64,000 nt of DNA from Mesocentrotus franciscanus (Eukaryota; Echinodermata; Echinoidea; Camarodonta; Strongylocentrotidae). The notes beneath the pieces are model-generated. The model made no database searches, was not told the origin of the DNA, and was given only the letters and a program-made list of their open reading frames with translations. Location: NCBI GenBank assembly GCA_037976565.1, contig CP137670.1:13478600-13542599 (forward strand), given 5' to 3'. The position numbers and the translations under genes were made by a program. Shown here piece by piece: positions 1 through 13,300 of the stretch (position 1 is its first letter; every line of letters begins with the position of its first letter).

Positions 1-997
1 CAGGTGTATATTTGGAGACCCGGTAGGAGGTTAAAGTCTTTAAGTGAACGATCTTCCCAATGCCCATGAGCCACTTGGAAGGAATGCTCCCCAGGGAGTG
101 GAGATGGTGCACACAATGTGCGCTTGTTTGCATTGTACCCTATGACCGGGGTAATAATATCATTGTAAAGCGCTTAGAATTGATTATCAATCATATAGGC
201 GCTATATAAATCGAAACAATATTATGATTCAACAATTTATTTTTGCACTTTGCATCTCGAAACAAGAGGGCACTCGAATTAACCAGTATTACACCGGGGT
301 ATGGGGACATTATTTGTATATGATTACTATTTCATTTGTGATCTAGGCGTCGATCAAGGGGTCATCTGACCGAATTCCCTGTACTAGCATATTCAGGATT
401 TCGCGCTATGCACATTGAGGTAACTATTCATGTGGATGTGGTTTGTCAAGATTGGTAGAGCGCACGCTTTCCGATAATGAGATCCCGAGTTCGAACCATG
501 CCCACTGCCTTTTTGTCCTTCAGGACAATTTATCCACAATTATTGCTGCTCTCTACTCAGGTGTATATTTGGAGACCCGGTAGGAGGTTAAAGTCTTTAA
601 GTGAACGATCTTCTCAATGCCCATGAGCCACTTGGAAGGAATGCTCCCAGGGAGTGGAGATGGTGCACACAATGTGCGCTTGTTTGCATTGTACCCTATG
701 ACCGGGGTAATAATATCATTGTAAAGCGCTTAGAATTGATTATCAATCATATAGGCGCTATATAAATCGAAACAATATTATGATTCAACAATTTAATTTT
801 GCACTTTGCATCTCCGAAACAAGAGGGCACTCGAATTAACCAGTATTACACCGGGGTATGGGGACATTATTTGTATATGATTACTATTTCATTTGTGATC
901 TAGGCGTCGATCAAGGGGTCATCTGACCGAATTCCCTGTACTAGCATATTCAGGATTTCGCGCTATGCACATTGAGGTAACTATTCATGTGGATGTG

Positions 998-1347
998 GTT
1001 TGTCAAGATTGGTAGAGCGCACGCTTTCCGATAATGAGATCCCGAGTTCGAACCATGCCCACTGCCTTTTTGTCCTTCAGCAAGACAATTTATCCACAAT
1101 TATTGCTGCTCTCTACTCAGGTGTATATTTGGAGACCCGGTAGGAGGTTAAAGTCTTTAAGTGAACGATCTTCCCAATGCCCATGAGCCACTTGGAAGGA
1201 ATGCTCCCCAGGGAGTGGAGATGGTGCACACAATGTGCGCTTGTTTGCATTGTATCCTATGACCGGGGTAATAATATCATTGTAAAGCGCTTAGAATTGA
1301 TTATCAATCATATAGGCGCTATATAAATCGAAACAATATTATGATTC
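998..1347 (+). repeat. SINE portion of a representative satellite monomer
   Basis: A representative copy of the SINE moiety present in every monomer. The head contains TTGGTAGAGCGC, which resembles the D-arm 3' side of a tRNA. A perfect Pol III B-box GTTCGAACC follows at 1046-1054 and a T5 run at 1067-1071. The body continues through GACCCGGTAGGAGG and TGACCGGGGTAATAATATC, then GTAAAGCGCTTAG, a small hairpin TGATT-ATC-AATCA, and GGCGCTATATAAATCG. The A-box region is imperfect and the left D-stem half no longer pairs with GAGC, so the head is partly decayed. It looks most like an alanine-type tRNA, but this is a weak call. The usual A/T-rich simple-repeat SINE tail is reduced to a short AACAATATTATGATTC. 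Confidence 0.8.
1046..1071 (+). promoter_or_regulatory. Pol III B-box and T-run of a satellite monomer (representative)
   Basis: GTTCGAACC matches the GWTCRANNC B-box consensus exactly and is present in essentially all monomers inspected. It is followed 12 nt later by TTTTT here and by TTTT in other monomers (for example around 8901, 10021 and 12261). T4/T5 runs act as Pol III terminators, so any Pol III transcript might stop right after the tRNA-like head. Whether the imperfect A-box still works is unknown. Confidence 0.55.
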
Positions 1348-4300
1348 AACAATTTCATTTTTGCACTTTGCATCTCCGAAACAAGAGGGCACTCGAATTA
1401 ACCAGTATTACACCGGGGTATGGGGACATTATTTGTATATGATTACTATTTCATTTGTGATCTAGGCGTCGATCAAGGGGTCATCTGACCGAATTCCCTG
1501 TACTAGCATATTCAGGATTTCGCGCTATGCACATTGAGGTAACTATTCATGTGGATGTGGTTTGTCAAGATTGGTAGAGCGCACGCTTTCCGATAATGAG
1601 ATCCCGAGTTCGAACCATGCCCACTGCCTTTTTGTCCTTCAGCAAGACAATTTATCCACAATTATTGCTGCTCTCTACTCAGGTGTATATTTGGAGACCC
1701 GGTAGGAGGTTAAAGTCTTTAAGTGAACGATCTTCTCAATGCCCATGAGCCACTTGGAAGGAATGCTCCCAGGGAGTGGAGATGGTGCACACAATGTGCG
1801 CTTGTTTGCATTGTACCCTATGACCGGGGTAATAATATCATTGTAAAGCGCTTAGAATTGATTATCAATCATATAGGCGCTATATAAATCGAAACAATAT
1901 TATGATTCAACAATTTAATTTTTGCACTTTGCATCTCCGAAACAAGAGGGCACTCGAATTAACCAGTATTACACCGGGGTATGGGGACATTATTTGTATA
2001 TGATTACTATTTCATTTGTGATCTAGGCGTCGATCAAGGGGTCATCTGACCGAATTCCCTGTACTAGCATATTCAGGATTTCGCGCTATGCACATTGAGG
2101 TAACTATTCATGTGGATGTGGTTTGTCAAGATTGGTAGAGCGCACGCTTTCCGATAATGAGATCCCGAGTTCGAACCATGCCCACTGCCTTTTTGTCCTT
2201 CAGCAAGACAATTTATCCACAATTATTGCTGCTCTCTACTCAGGTGTATATTTGGAGACCCGGTAGGAGGTTAAAGTCTTTAAGTGAACGATCTTCCCAA
2301 TGCCCATGAGCCACTTGGAAGGAAAGCTCCCAGGGAGTGGAGATGGTGCACACAATGTGCGCTTGTTTGCATTGTATCCTATGACCGGGGTAATAATATC
2401 ATTGTAAAGCGCTTAGAATTGATTATCAATCATATAGGCGCTATATAAATCGAAACAATATTATGATTCAACAATTTCATTTTTGCACTTTGCATCTCGA
2501 AACAAGAGGGCACTCGAATTAACCAGTATTACACCGGGGTATGGGGACATTATTTGTATATGATTACTATTTCATTTGTGATCTAGGCGTCGATCAAGGG
2601 GTCATCTGACCGAATTCCCTGTACTAGCATATTCAGGATTTCGCGCTATGCACATTGAGGTAACTATTCATGTGGATGTGGTTTGTCAAGATTGGTAGAG
2701 CGCACGCTTTCCGATAATGAGATCCCGAGTTCGAACCATGCCCACTGCCTTTTTGTCCTTCAGCAAGACAATTTATCCACAATTATTGCTGCTCTCTACT
2801 CAGGTGTATATTTGGAGACCCGGTAGGAGGTTAAAGTCTTTAAGTGAACGATCTTCCCAATGCCCATGAGCCACTTGGAAGGAATGCTCCCCAGGGAGTG
2901 GAGATGGTGCACACAATGTGCGCTTGTTTGCATTGTATCCTATGACCGGGGTAATAATATCATTGTAAAGCGCTTAGAATTGATTATCAATCATATAGGC
3001 GCTATATAAATCGAAACAATATTATGATTCAAAATTTCATTTTGCACTTTGCATCTCGAAACAAGAGGGCACTCGAATTAACCAGTATTACACCGGGGTA
3101 TGGGGACATTATTTGTATATGATTACTATTTCATTTGTGATCTAGGCGTCGATCAAGGGGTCATCTGACCGAATTCCCTGTACTAGCATATTCAGGATTT
3201 CGCGCTATGCACATTGAGGTAACTATTCATGTGGATGTGGTTTGTCAAGATTGGTAGAGCGCACGCTTTCCGATAATGAGATCCCGAGTTCGAACCATGC
3301 CCACTGCCTTTTTGTCCTTCAGCAAGACAATTTATCCACAATTATTGCTGCTCTCTACTCAGGTGTATATTTGGAGACCCGGTAGGAGGTTAAAGTCTTT
3401 AAGTGAACGATCTTCTCAATGCCCATGAGCCACTTGGAAGGAATGCTCCCAGGGAGTGGAGATGGTGCACACAATGTGCGCTTGTTTGCATTGTACCCTA
3501 TGACCGGGGTAATAATATCATTGTAAAGCGCTTAGAATTGATTATCAATCATATAGGCGCTATATAAATCGAAACAATATTATGATTCAACAATTTAATT
3601 TTGCACTTTGCATCTCGAAACAAGAGGGCACTCGAATTAACCAGTATTACACCGGGGTATGGGGACATTATTTGTATATGATTACTATTTCATTTGTGAT
3701 CTAGGCGTCGATCAAGGGGTCATCTGACCGAATTCCCTGTACTAGCATATTCAGGATTTCGCGCTATGCACATTGAGGTAACTATTCATGTGGATGTGGT
3801 TTGTCAAGATTGGTAGAGCGCACGCTTTCCGATAATGAGATCCCGAGTTCGAACCATGCCCACTGCCTTTTTGTCCTTCAGCAAGACAATTTATCCACAA
3901 TTATTGCTGCTCTCTACTCAGGTGTATATTTGGAGACCCGGTAGGAGGTTAAAGTCTTTAAGTGAACGATCTTCTCAATGCCCATGAGCCACTTGGAAGG
4001 AATGCTCCCCAGGGAGTGGAGATGGTGCACACAATGTGCGCTTGTTTGCATTGTATCCTATGACCGGGGTAATAATATCATTGTAAAGCGCTTAGAATTG
4101 ATTATCAATCATATAGGCGCTATATAAATCGAAACAATATTATGATTCAAAATTTCATTTTTGCACTTTGCATCTCGAAACAAGAGGGCACTCGAATTAA
4201 CCAGTATTACACCGGGGTATGGGGACATTATTTGTATATGATTACTATTTCATTTGTGATCTAGGCGTCGATCAAGGGGTCATCTGACCGAATTCCCTGT

Positions 4301-7300
4301 ACTAGCATATTCAGGATTTCGCGCTATGCACATTGAGGTAACTATTCATGTGGATGTGGTTTGTCAAGATTGGTAGAGCGCACGCTTTCCGATAATGAGA
4401 TCCCGAGTTCGAACCATGCCCACTGCCTTTTTGTCCTTCAGCAAGACAATTTATCCACAATTATTGCTGCTCTCTACTCAGGTGTATATTTGGAGACCCG
4501 GTAGGAGGTTAAAGTCTTTAAGTGAACGATCTTCCCAATGCCCATGAGCCACTTGGAAGGAATGCTCCCCAGGGAGTGGAGATGGTGCACACAATGTGCG
4601 CTTGTTTGCATTGTATCCTATGACCGGGGTAATAATATCATTGTAAAGCGCTTAGAATTGATTATCAATCATATAGGCGCTATATAAATCGAAACAATAT
4701 TATGATTCAAAATTTCATTTTGCACTTTGCATCTCGAAACAAGAGGGCACTCGAATTAACCAGTATTACACCGGGGTATGGGGACATTATTTGTATATGA
4801 TTACTATTTCATTTGTGATCTAGGCGTCGATCAAGGGGTCATCTGACCGAATTCCCTGTACTAGCATATTCAGGATTTCGCGCTATGCACATTGAGGTAA
4901 CTATTCATGTGGATGTGGTTTGTCAAGATTGGTAGAGCGCACGCTTTCCGATAATGAGATCCCGAGTTCGAACCATGCCCACTGCCTTTTTGTCCTTCAG
5001 CAAGACAATTTATCGACAATTATTGCTGCTCTCTACTCAGGTGTATATTTGGAGACCCGGTAGGAGGTTAAAGTCTTTAAGTGAACGATCTTCTCAATGC
5101 CCATGAGCCACTTGGAAGGAATGCTCCCAGGGAGTGGAGATGGTGCACACAATGTGCGCTTGTTTGCATTGTACCCTATGACCGGGGTAATAATATCATT
5201 GTAAAGCGCTTAGAATTGATTATCAATCATATAGGCGCTATATAAATCGAAACAATATTATGATTCAACAATTTAATTTTGCACTTTGCATCTCGAAACA
5301 AGAGGGCACTCGAATTAACCAGTATTACACCGGGGTATGGGGACATTATTTGTATATGATTACTATTTCATTTGTGATCTAGGCGTCGATCAAGGGGTCA
5401 TCTGACCGAATTCCCTGTACTAGCATATTCAGGATTTCGCGCTATGCACATTGAGGTAACTATTCATGTGGATGTGGTTTGTCAAGATTGGTAGAGCGCA
5501 CGCTTTCCGATAATGAGATCCCGAGTTCGAACCATGCCCACTGCCTTTTTGTCCTTCAGCAAGACAATTTATCCACAATTATTGCTGCTCTCTACTCAGG
5601 TGTATATTTGGAGACCCGGTAGGAGGTTAAAGTCTTTAAGTGAACGATCTTCCCAATGCCCATGAGCCACTTGGAAGGAATGCTCCCAGGGAGTGGAGAT
5701 GGTGCACACAATGTGCGCTTGTTTGCATTGTATCCTATGACCGGGGTAATAATATCATTGTAAAGCGCTTAGAATTGATTATCAATCATATATAGGCGCT
5801 ATATAAATCGAAACAATATTATGATTCAAAATTTCATTTTTGCACTTTGCATCTCGAAACAAGAGGGCACTCGAATTAACCAGTATTACACCGGGGTATG
5901 GGGACATTATTTGTATATGATTACTATTTCATTTGTGATCTAGGCGTCGATCAAGGGGTCATCTGACCGAATTCCCTGTACTAGCATATTCAGGATTTCG
6001 CGCTATGCACATTGAGGTAACTATTCATGTGGATGTGGTTTGTCAAGATTGGTAGAGCGCACGCTTTCCGATAATGAGATCCCGAGTTCGAACCATGCCC
6101 ACTGCCTTTTTGTCCTTCAGCAAGCTAATTTATCGATGATTATTGCTGCTCTCTACTCAGGTGTATATTTGGAGACCCGGTAGGAGGTTAAAGTCTTTAA
6201 GTGAACGATCTTCTCAATGCCCATGAGCCACTTGGAAGGAATGCTCCCAGGGAGTGGAGATGGTGCACACAATGTGCGCTTGTTTGCATTGTACCCTATG
6301 ACCGGGGTAATAATATCATTGTAAAGCGCTTAGAATTGATTATCAATCATATAGGCGCTATATAAATCGAAACAATATTATGATTCAACAATTTAATTTT
6401 GCACTTTGCATCTCGAAACAAGAGGGCACTCGAATTAACCAGTATTACACCGGGGTATGGGGACATTATTTGTATATGATTACTATTTCATTTGTGATCT
6501 AGGCGTCGATCAAGGGGTCATCTGACCGAATTCCCTGTACTAGCATATTCAGGATTTCGCGCTATGCACATTGAGGTAACTATTCATGTGGATGTGGTTT
6601 GTCAAGATTGGTAGAGCGCACGCTTTCCGATAATGAGATCCCGAGTTCGAACCATGCCCACTGCCTTTTTGTCCTTCAGCAAGACAATTTATCCACAATT
6701 ATTGCTGCTCTCTACTCAGGTGTATATTTGGAGACCCGGTAGGAGGTTAAAGTCTTTAAGTGAACGATCTTCTCAATGCCCATGAGCCACTTGGAAGGAA
6801 TGCTCCCAGGGAGTGGAGATGGTGCACACAATGTGCGCTTGTTTGCATTGTACCCTATGACCGGGGTAATAATATCATTGTAAAGCGCTTAGAATTGATT
6901 ATCAATCATATAGGCGCTATATAAATCGAAACAATATTATGATTCAACAATTTAATTTTGCACTTTGCATCTCGAAACAAGAGGGCACTCGAATTAACCA
7001 GTATTACACCGGGGTATGGGGACATTATTTGTATATGATTACTATTTCATTTGTGATCTAGGCGTCGATCAAGGGGTCATCTGACCGAATTCCCTGTACT
7101 AGCATATTCAGGATTTCGCGCTATGCACATTGAGGTAACTATTCATGTGGATGTGGTTTGTCAAGATTGGTAGAGCGCACGCTTTCCGATAATGAGATCC
7201 CGAGTTCGAACCATGCCCACTGCCTTTTTGTCCTTCAGCAAGACAATTTATCCACAATTATTGCTGCTCTCTACTCAGGTGTATATTTGGAGACCCGGTA

Positions 7301-10300
7301 GGAGGTTAAAGTCTTTAAGTGAACGATCTTCTCAATGCCCATGAGCCACTTGGAAGGAATGCTCCCAGGGAGTGGAGATGGTGCACACAATGTGCGCTTG
7401 TTTGCATTGTACCCTATGACCGGGGTAATAATATCATTGTAAAGCGCTTAGAATTGATTATCAATCATATAGGCGCTATATAAATCGAAACAATATTATG
7501 ATTCAACAATTTTATTTTTGCACTTTGCATCTCCGAAACAAGAGGGCACTCGAATTAACCAGTATTACACCGGGGTATGGGGACATTATTTGTATATGAT
7601 TACTATTTCATTTGTGATCTAGGCGTCGATCAAGGGGTCATCTGACCGAATTCCCTGTACTAGCATATTCAGGATTTCGCGCTATGCACATTGAGGTAAC
7701 TATTCATGTGGATGTGGTTTGTCAAGATTGGTAGAGCGCACGCTTTCCGATAATGAGATCCCGAGTTCGAACCATGCCCACTGCCTTTTTGTCCTTCAGC
7801 AAGACAATTTATCCACAATTATTGCTGCTCTCTACTCAGGTGTATATTTGGAGACCCGGTAGGAGGTTAAAGTCTTTAAGTGAACGATCTTCTCAATGCC
7901 CATGAGCCACTTGGAAGGAATGCTCCCAGGGAGTGGAGATGGTGCACACAATGTGCGCTTGTTTGCATTGTACCCTATGACCGGGGTAATAATATCATTG
8001 TAAAGCGCTTAGAATTGATTATCAATCATATAGGCGCTATATAAATCGAAACAATATTATGATTCAACAATTTAATTTTGCACTTTGCATCTCCGAAACA
8101 AGAGGGCACTCGAATTAACCAGTATTACACCGGGGTATGGGGACATTATTTGTATATGATTACTATTTCATTTGTGATCTAGGCGTCGATCAAGGGGTCA
8201 TCTGACCGAATTCCCTGTACTAGCATATTCAGGATTTCGCGCTATGCACATTGAGGTAACTATTCATGTGGATGTGGTTTTCAAGATTGGTATAGCGCAC
8301 GCTTTCCGATAATGAGATCCCGAGTTCGAACCATGCCCACTGCCTTTTTGTCCTTCAGCAAGACAATTTATCCACAATTATTGCTGCTCTCTACTCAGGT
8401 GTATATTTGGAGACCCGGTAGGAGGTTAAAGTCTTTAAGTGAACGATCTTCTCAATGCCCATGAGCCACTTGGAAGGAATGCTCCCAGGGAGTGGAGATG
8501 GTGCACACAATGTGCGCTTGTTTGCATTGTACCCTATGACCGGGGTAATAATATCATTGTAAAGCGCTTAGAATTGATTATCAATCATATAGGCGCTATA
8601 TAAATCGAAACAATATTATGATTCAACAATTTAATTTTGCACTTTGCATCTCGAAACAAGAGGGCACTCGAATTAACCAGTATTACACCGGGGTATGGGG
8701 ACATTATTTGTATATGATTACTATTTCATTTGTGATCTAGGCGTCGATCAAGGGGTCATCTGACCGAATTCCCTGTACTAGCATATTCAGGATTTCGCGC
8801 TATGCACATTGAGGTAACTATTCATGTGGATGTGGTTTGTCAAGATTGGTAGAGCGCACGCTTTCCGATAATGAGATCCCGAGTTCGAACCATGCCCACT
8901 GCCTTTTGTCCTTCAGCAAGACAATTTATCCACAATTATTGCTGCTCTCTACTCAGGTGTATATTTGGAGACCCGGTAGGAGGTTAAAGTCTTTAAGTGA
9001 ACGATCTTCTCAATGCCCATGAGCCACTTGGAAGGAATGCTCCCAGGGAGTGGAGATGGTGCACACAATGTGCGCTTGTTTGCATTGTACCCTATGACCG
9101 GGGTAATAATATCATTGTAAAGCGCTTAGAATTGATTATCAATCATATAGGCGCTATATAAATCGAAACAATATTATGATTCAACAATTTATTTTTGCAC
9201 TTTGCATCTCCGAAACAAGAGGGCACTCGAATTAACCAGTATTACACCGGGGTATGGGGACATTATTTGTATATGATTACTATTTCATTTGTGATCTAGG
9301 CGTCGATCAAGGGGTCATCTGACCGAATTCCCTGTACTAGCATATTCAGGATTTCGCGCTATGCACATTGAGGTAACTATTCATGTGGATGTGGTTTTTC
9401 AAGATTGGTAGAGCGCACGCTTTCCGATAATGAGATCCCGAGTTCGAACCATGCCCACTGCCTTTTTGTCCTTCAGCAAGACAATTTATCGATGATTATT
9501 GCTGCTCTCTACTCAGGTGTATATTTGGAGACCCGGTAGGAGGTTAAAGTCTTTAAGTGAACGATCTTCTCAATGCCCATGAGCCACTTGGAAGGAATGC
9601 TCCCAGGGAGTGGAAATGGTGCACACAATGTGCGCTTGTTTGCATTGTACCCTATGACCGGGGTAATAATATCATTGTAAAGCGCTTAGAATTGATTATC
9701 AATCATATAGGCGCTATATAAATCGAAACAATATTATGATTCAACAATTTAATTTTTGCACTTTGCATCTCCGAAACAAGAGGGCACTCGAATTAACCAG
9801 TATTACACCGGGGTATGGGGACATTATTTGTATATGATTACTATTTCATTTGTGATCTAGGCGTCGATCAAGGGGTCATCTGACCGAATTCCCTGTACTA
9901 GCATATTCAGGATTTCGCGCTATGCACATTGAGGTAACTATTCATGTGGATGTGGTTTTCAAGATTGGTAGAGCGCACGCTTTCCGATAATGAGATCCCG
10001 AGTTCGAACCATGCCCACTGCCTTTTGTCCTTCAGCAAGACAATTTATCCACAATTATTGCTGCTCTCTACTCAGGTGTATATTTGGAGACCCGGTAGGA
10101 GGTTAAAGTCTTTAAGTGAACGATCTTCTCAATGCCCATGAGCCACTTGGAAGGAATGCTCCCAGGGAGTGGAGATGGTGCACACAATGTGCGCTTGTTT
10201 GCATTGTACCCTATGACCGGGGTAATAATATCATTGTAAAGCGCTTAGAATTGATTATCAATCATATAGGCGCTATATAAATCGAAATAATATTATGATT

Positions 10301-13300
10301 CAACAATTTATTTTTGCACTTTGCATCTCCGAAACAAGAGGGCACTCGAATTAACCAGTATTACACCGGGGTATGGGGACATTATTTGTATATGATTACT
10401 ATTTCATTTGTGATCTAGGCGTCGATCAAGGGGTCATCTGACCGAATTCCCTGTACTAGCATATTCAGGATTTCGCGCTATGCACATTGAGGTAACTATT
10501 CATGTGGATGTGGTTTGTCAAGATTGGTAGAGCGCACGCTTTCCGATAATGAGATCCCGAGTTCGAACCATGCCCACTGCCTTTTTGTCCTTCAGCAAGA
10601 CAATTTATCGACAATTATTGCTGCTCTCTACTCAGGTGTATATTTGGAGACCCGGTAGGAGGTTAAAGTCTTTAAGTGAACGATCTTCTCAATGCCCATG
10701 AGCCACTTGGAAGGAATGCTCCCAGGGAGTGGAGATGGTGCACACAATGTGCGCTTGTTTGCATTGTACCCTATGACCGGGGTAATAATATCATTGTAAA
10801 GCGCTTAGAATTGATTATCAATCATATAGGCGCTATATAAATCGAAACAATATTATGATTCAACAATTTAATTTTTGCACTTTGCATCTCCGAAACAAGA
10901 GGGCACTCGAATTAACCAGTATTACACCGGGGTATGGGGACATTATTTGTATATGATTACTATTTCATTTGTGATCTAGGCGTCGATCAAGGGGTCATCT
11001 GACCGAATTCCCTGTACTAGCATATTCAGGATTTCGCGCTATGCACATTGAGGTAACTATTCATGTGGATGTGGTTTTTCAAGATTGGTAGAGCGCACGC
11101 TTTCCGATAATGAGATCCCGAGTTCGAACCATGCCCACTGCCTTTTGTCCTTCAGCAAGACAATTTATCCACAATTATTGCTGCTCTCTACTCAGGTGTA
11201 TATTTGGAGACCCGGTAGGAGGTTAAAGTCTTTAAGTGAACGATCTTCTCAATGCCCATGAGCCACTTGGAAGGAATGCTCCCAGGGAGTGGAGATGGTG
11301 CACACAATGTGCGCTTGTTTGCATTGTACCCTATGACCGGGGTAATAATATCATTGTAAAGCGCTTAGAATTGATTATCAATCATATAGGCGCTATATAA
11401 ATCGAAACAATATTATGATTCAACAATTTAATTTTTGCACTTTGCATCTCCGAAACAAGAGGGCACTCGAATTAACCAGTATTACACCGGGGTATGGGGA
11501 CATTATTTGTATATGATTACTATTTCATTTGTGATCTAGGCGTCGATCAAGGGGTCATCTGACCGAATTCCCTGTACTAGCATATTCAGGATTTCGCGCT
11601 ATGCACATTGAGGTAACTATTCATGTGGATGTGGTTTGTCAAGATTGGTAGAGCGCACGCTTTCCGATAATGAGATCCCGAGTTCGAACCATGCCCACTG
11701 CCTTTTTGTCCTTCAGCAAGACAATTTATCCACAATTATTGCTGCTCTCTACTCAGGTGTATATTTGGAGACCCGGTAGGAGGTTAAAGTCTTTAAGTGA
11801 ACGATCTTCTCAATGCCCATGAGCCACTTGGAAGGAATGCTCCCAGGGAGTGGAATGGTGCACACAATGTGCGCTTGTTTGCATTGTACCCTATGACCGG
11901 GGTAATAATATCATTGTAAAGCGCTTAGAATTGATTATCAATCATATAGGCGCTATATAAATCGAAACAATATTATGATTCAACAATTTAATTTTGCACT
12001 TTGCATCTCCGAAACAAGAGGGCACTCGAATTAACCAGTATTACACCGGGGTATGGGGACATTATTTGTATATGATTACTATTTCATTTGTGATCTAGGC
12101 GTCGATCAAGGGGTCATCTGACCGAATTCCCTGTACTAGCATATTCAGGATTTCGCGCTATGCACATTGAGGTAACTATTCATGTGGATGTGGTTTGTCA
12201 AGATTGGTAGAGCGCACGCTTTCCGATAATGAGATCCCGAGTTCGAACCATGCCCACTGCCTTTTGTCCTTCAGCAAGACAATTTATCCACAATTATTGC
12301 TGCTCTCTACTCAGGTGTATATTTGGAGACCCGGTAGGAGGTTAAAGTCTTTAAGTGAACGATCTTCCCAATGCCCATGAGCCACTTGGAAGGAATGCTT
12401 CCCAGGGAGTGGAGATGGTGCACACAATGTGCGCTTGTTTGCATTGTACCCTATGACCGGGGTAATAATATCATTGTAAAGCGCTTAGAATTGATTATCA
12501 ATCATATAGGCGCTATATAAATCGAAACAATATTATGATTCAACAATTTATTTTTGCACTTTGCATCTCCGAAACAAGAGGGCACTCGAATTAACCAGTA
12601 TTACACCGGGGTATGGGGACATTATTTGTATATGATTACTATTTCATTTGTGATCTAGGCGTCGATCAAGGGGTCATCTGACCGAATTCCCTGTACTAGC
12701 ATATTCAGGATTTCGCGCTATGCACATTGAGGTAACTATTCATGTGGATGTGGTTTGTCAAGATTGGTAGAGCGCACGCTTTCCGATAATGAGATCCCGA
12801 GTTCGAACCATGCCCACTGCCTTTTGTCCTTCAGCAAGCTAATTTATCGATGATTATTGCTGCTCTCTACTCAGGTGTATATTTGGAGACCCGGTAGGAG
12901 GTTAAAGTCTTTAAGTGAACGATCTTCTCAATGCCCATGAGCCACTTGGAAGGAATGCTCCCAGGGAGTGGAAATGGTGCACACAATGTGCGCTTGTTTG
13001 CATTGTACCCTATGACCGGGGTAATAATATCATTGTAAAGCGCTTAGAATTGATTATCAATCATATAGGCGCTATATAAATCGAAACAATATTATGATTC
13101 AACAATTTAATTTTGCACTTTGCATCTCCGAAACAAGAGGGCACTCGAATTAACCAGTATTACACCGGGGTATGGGGACATTATTTGTATATGATTACTA
13201 TTTCATTTGTGATCTAGGCGTCGATCAAGGGGTCATCTGACCGAATTCCCTGTACTAGCATATTCAGGATTTCGCGCTATGCACATTGAGGTAACTATTC

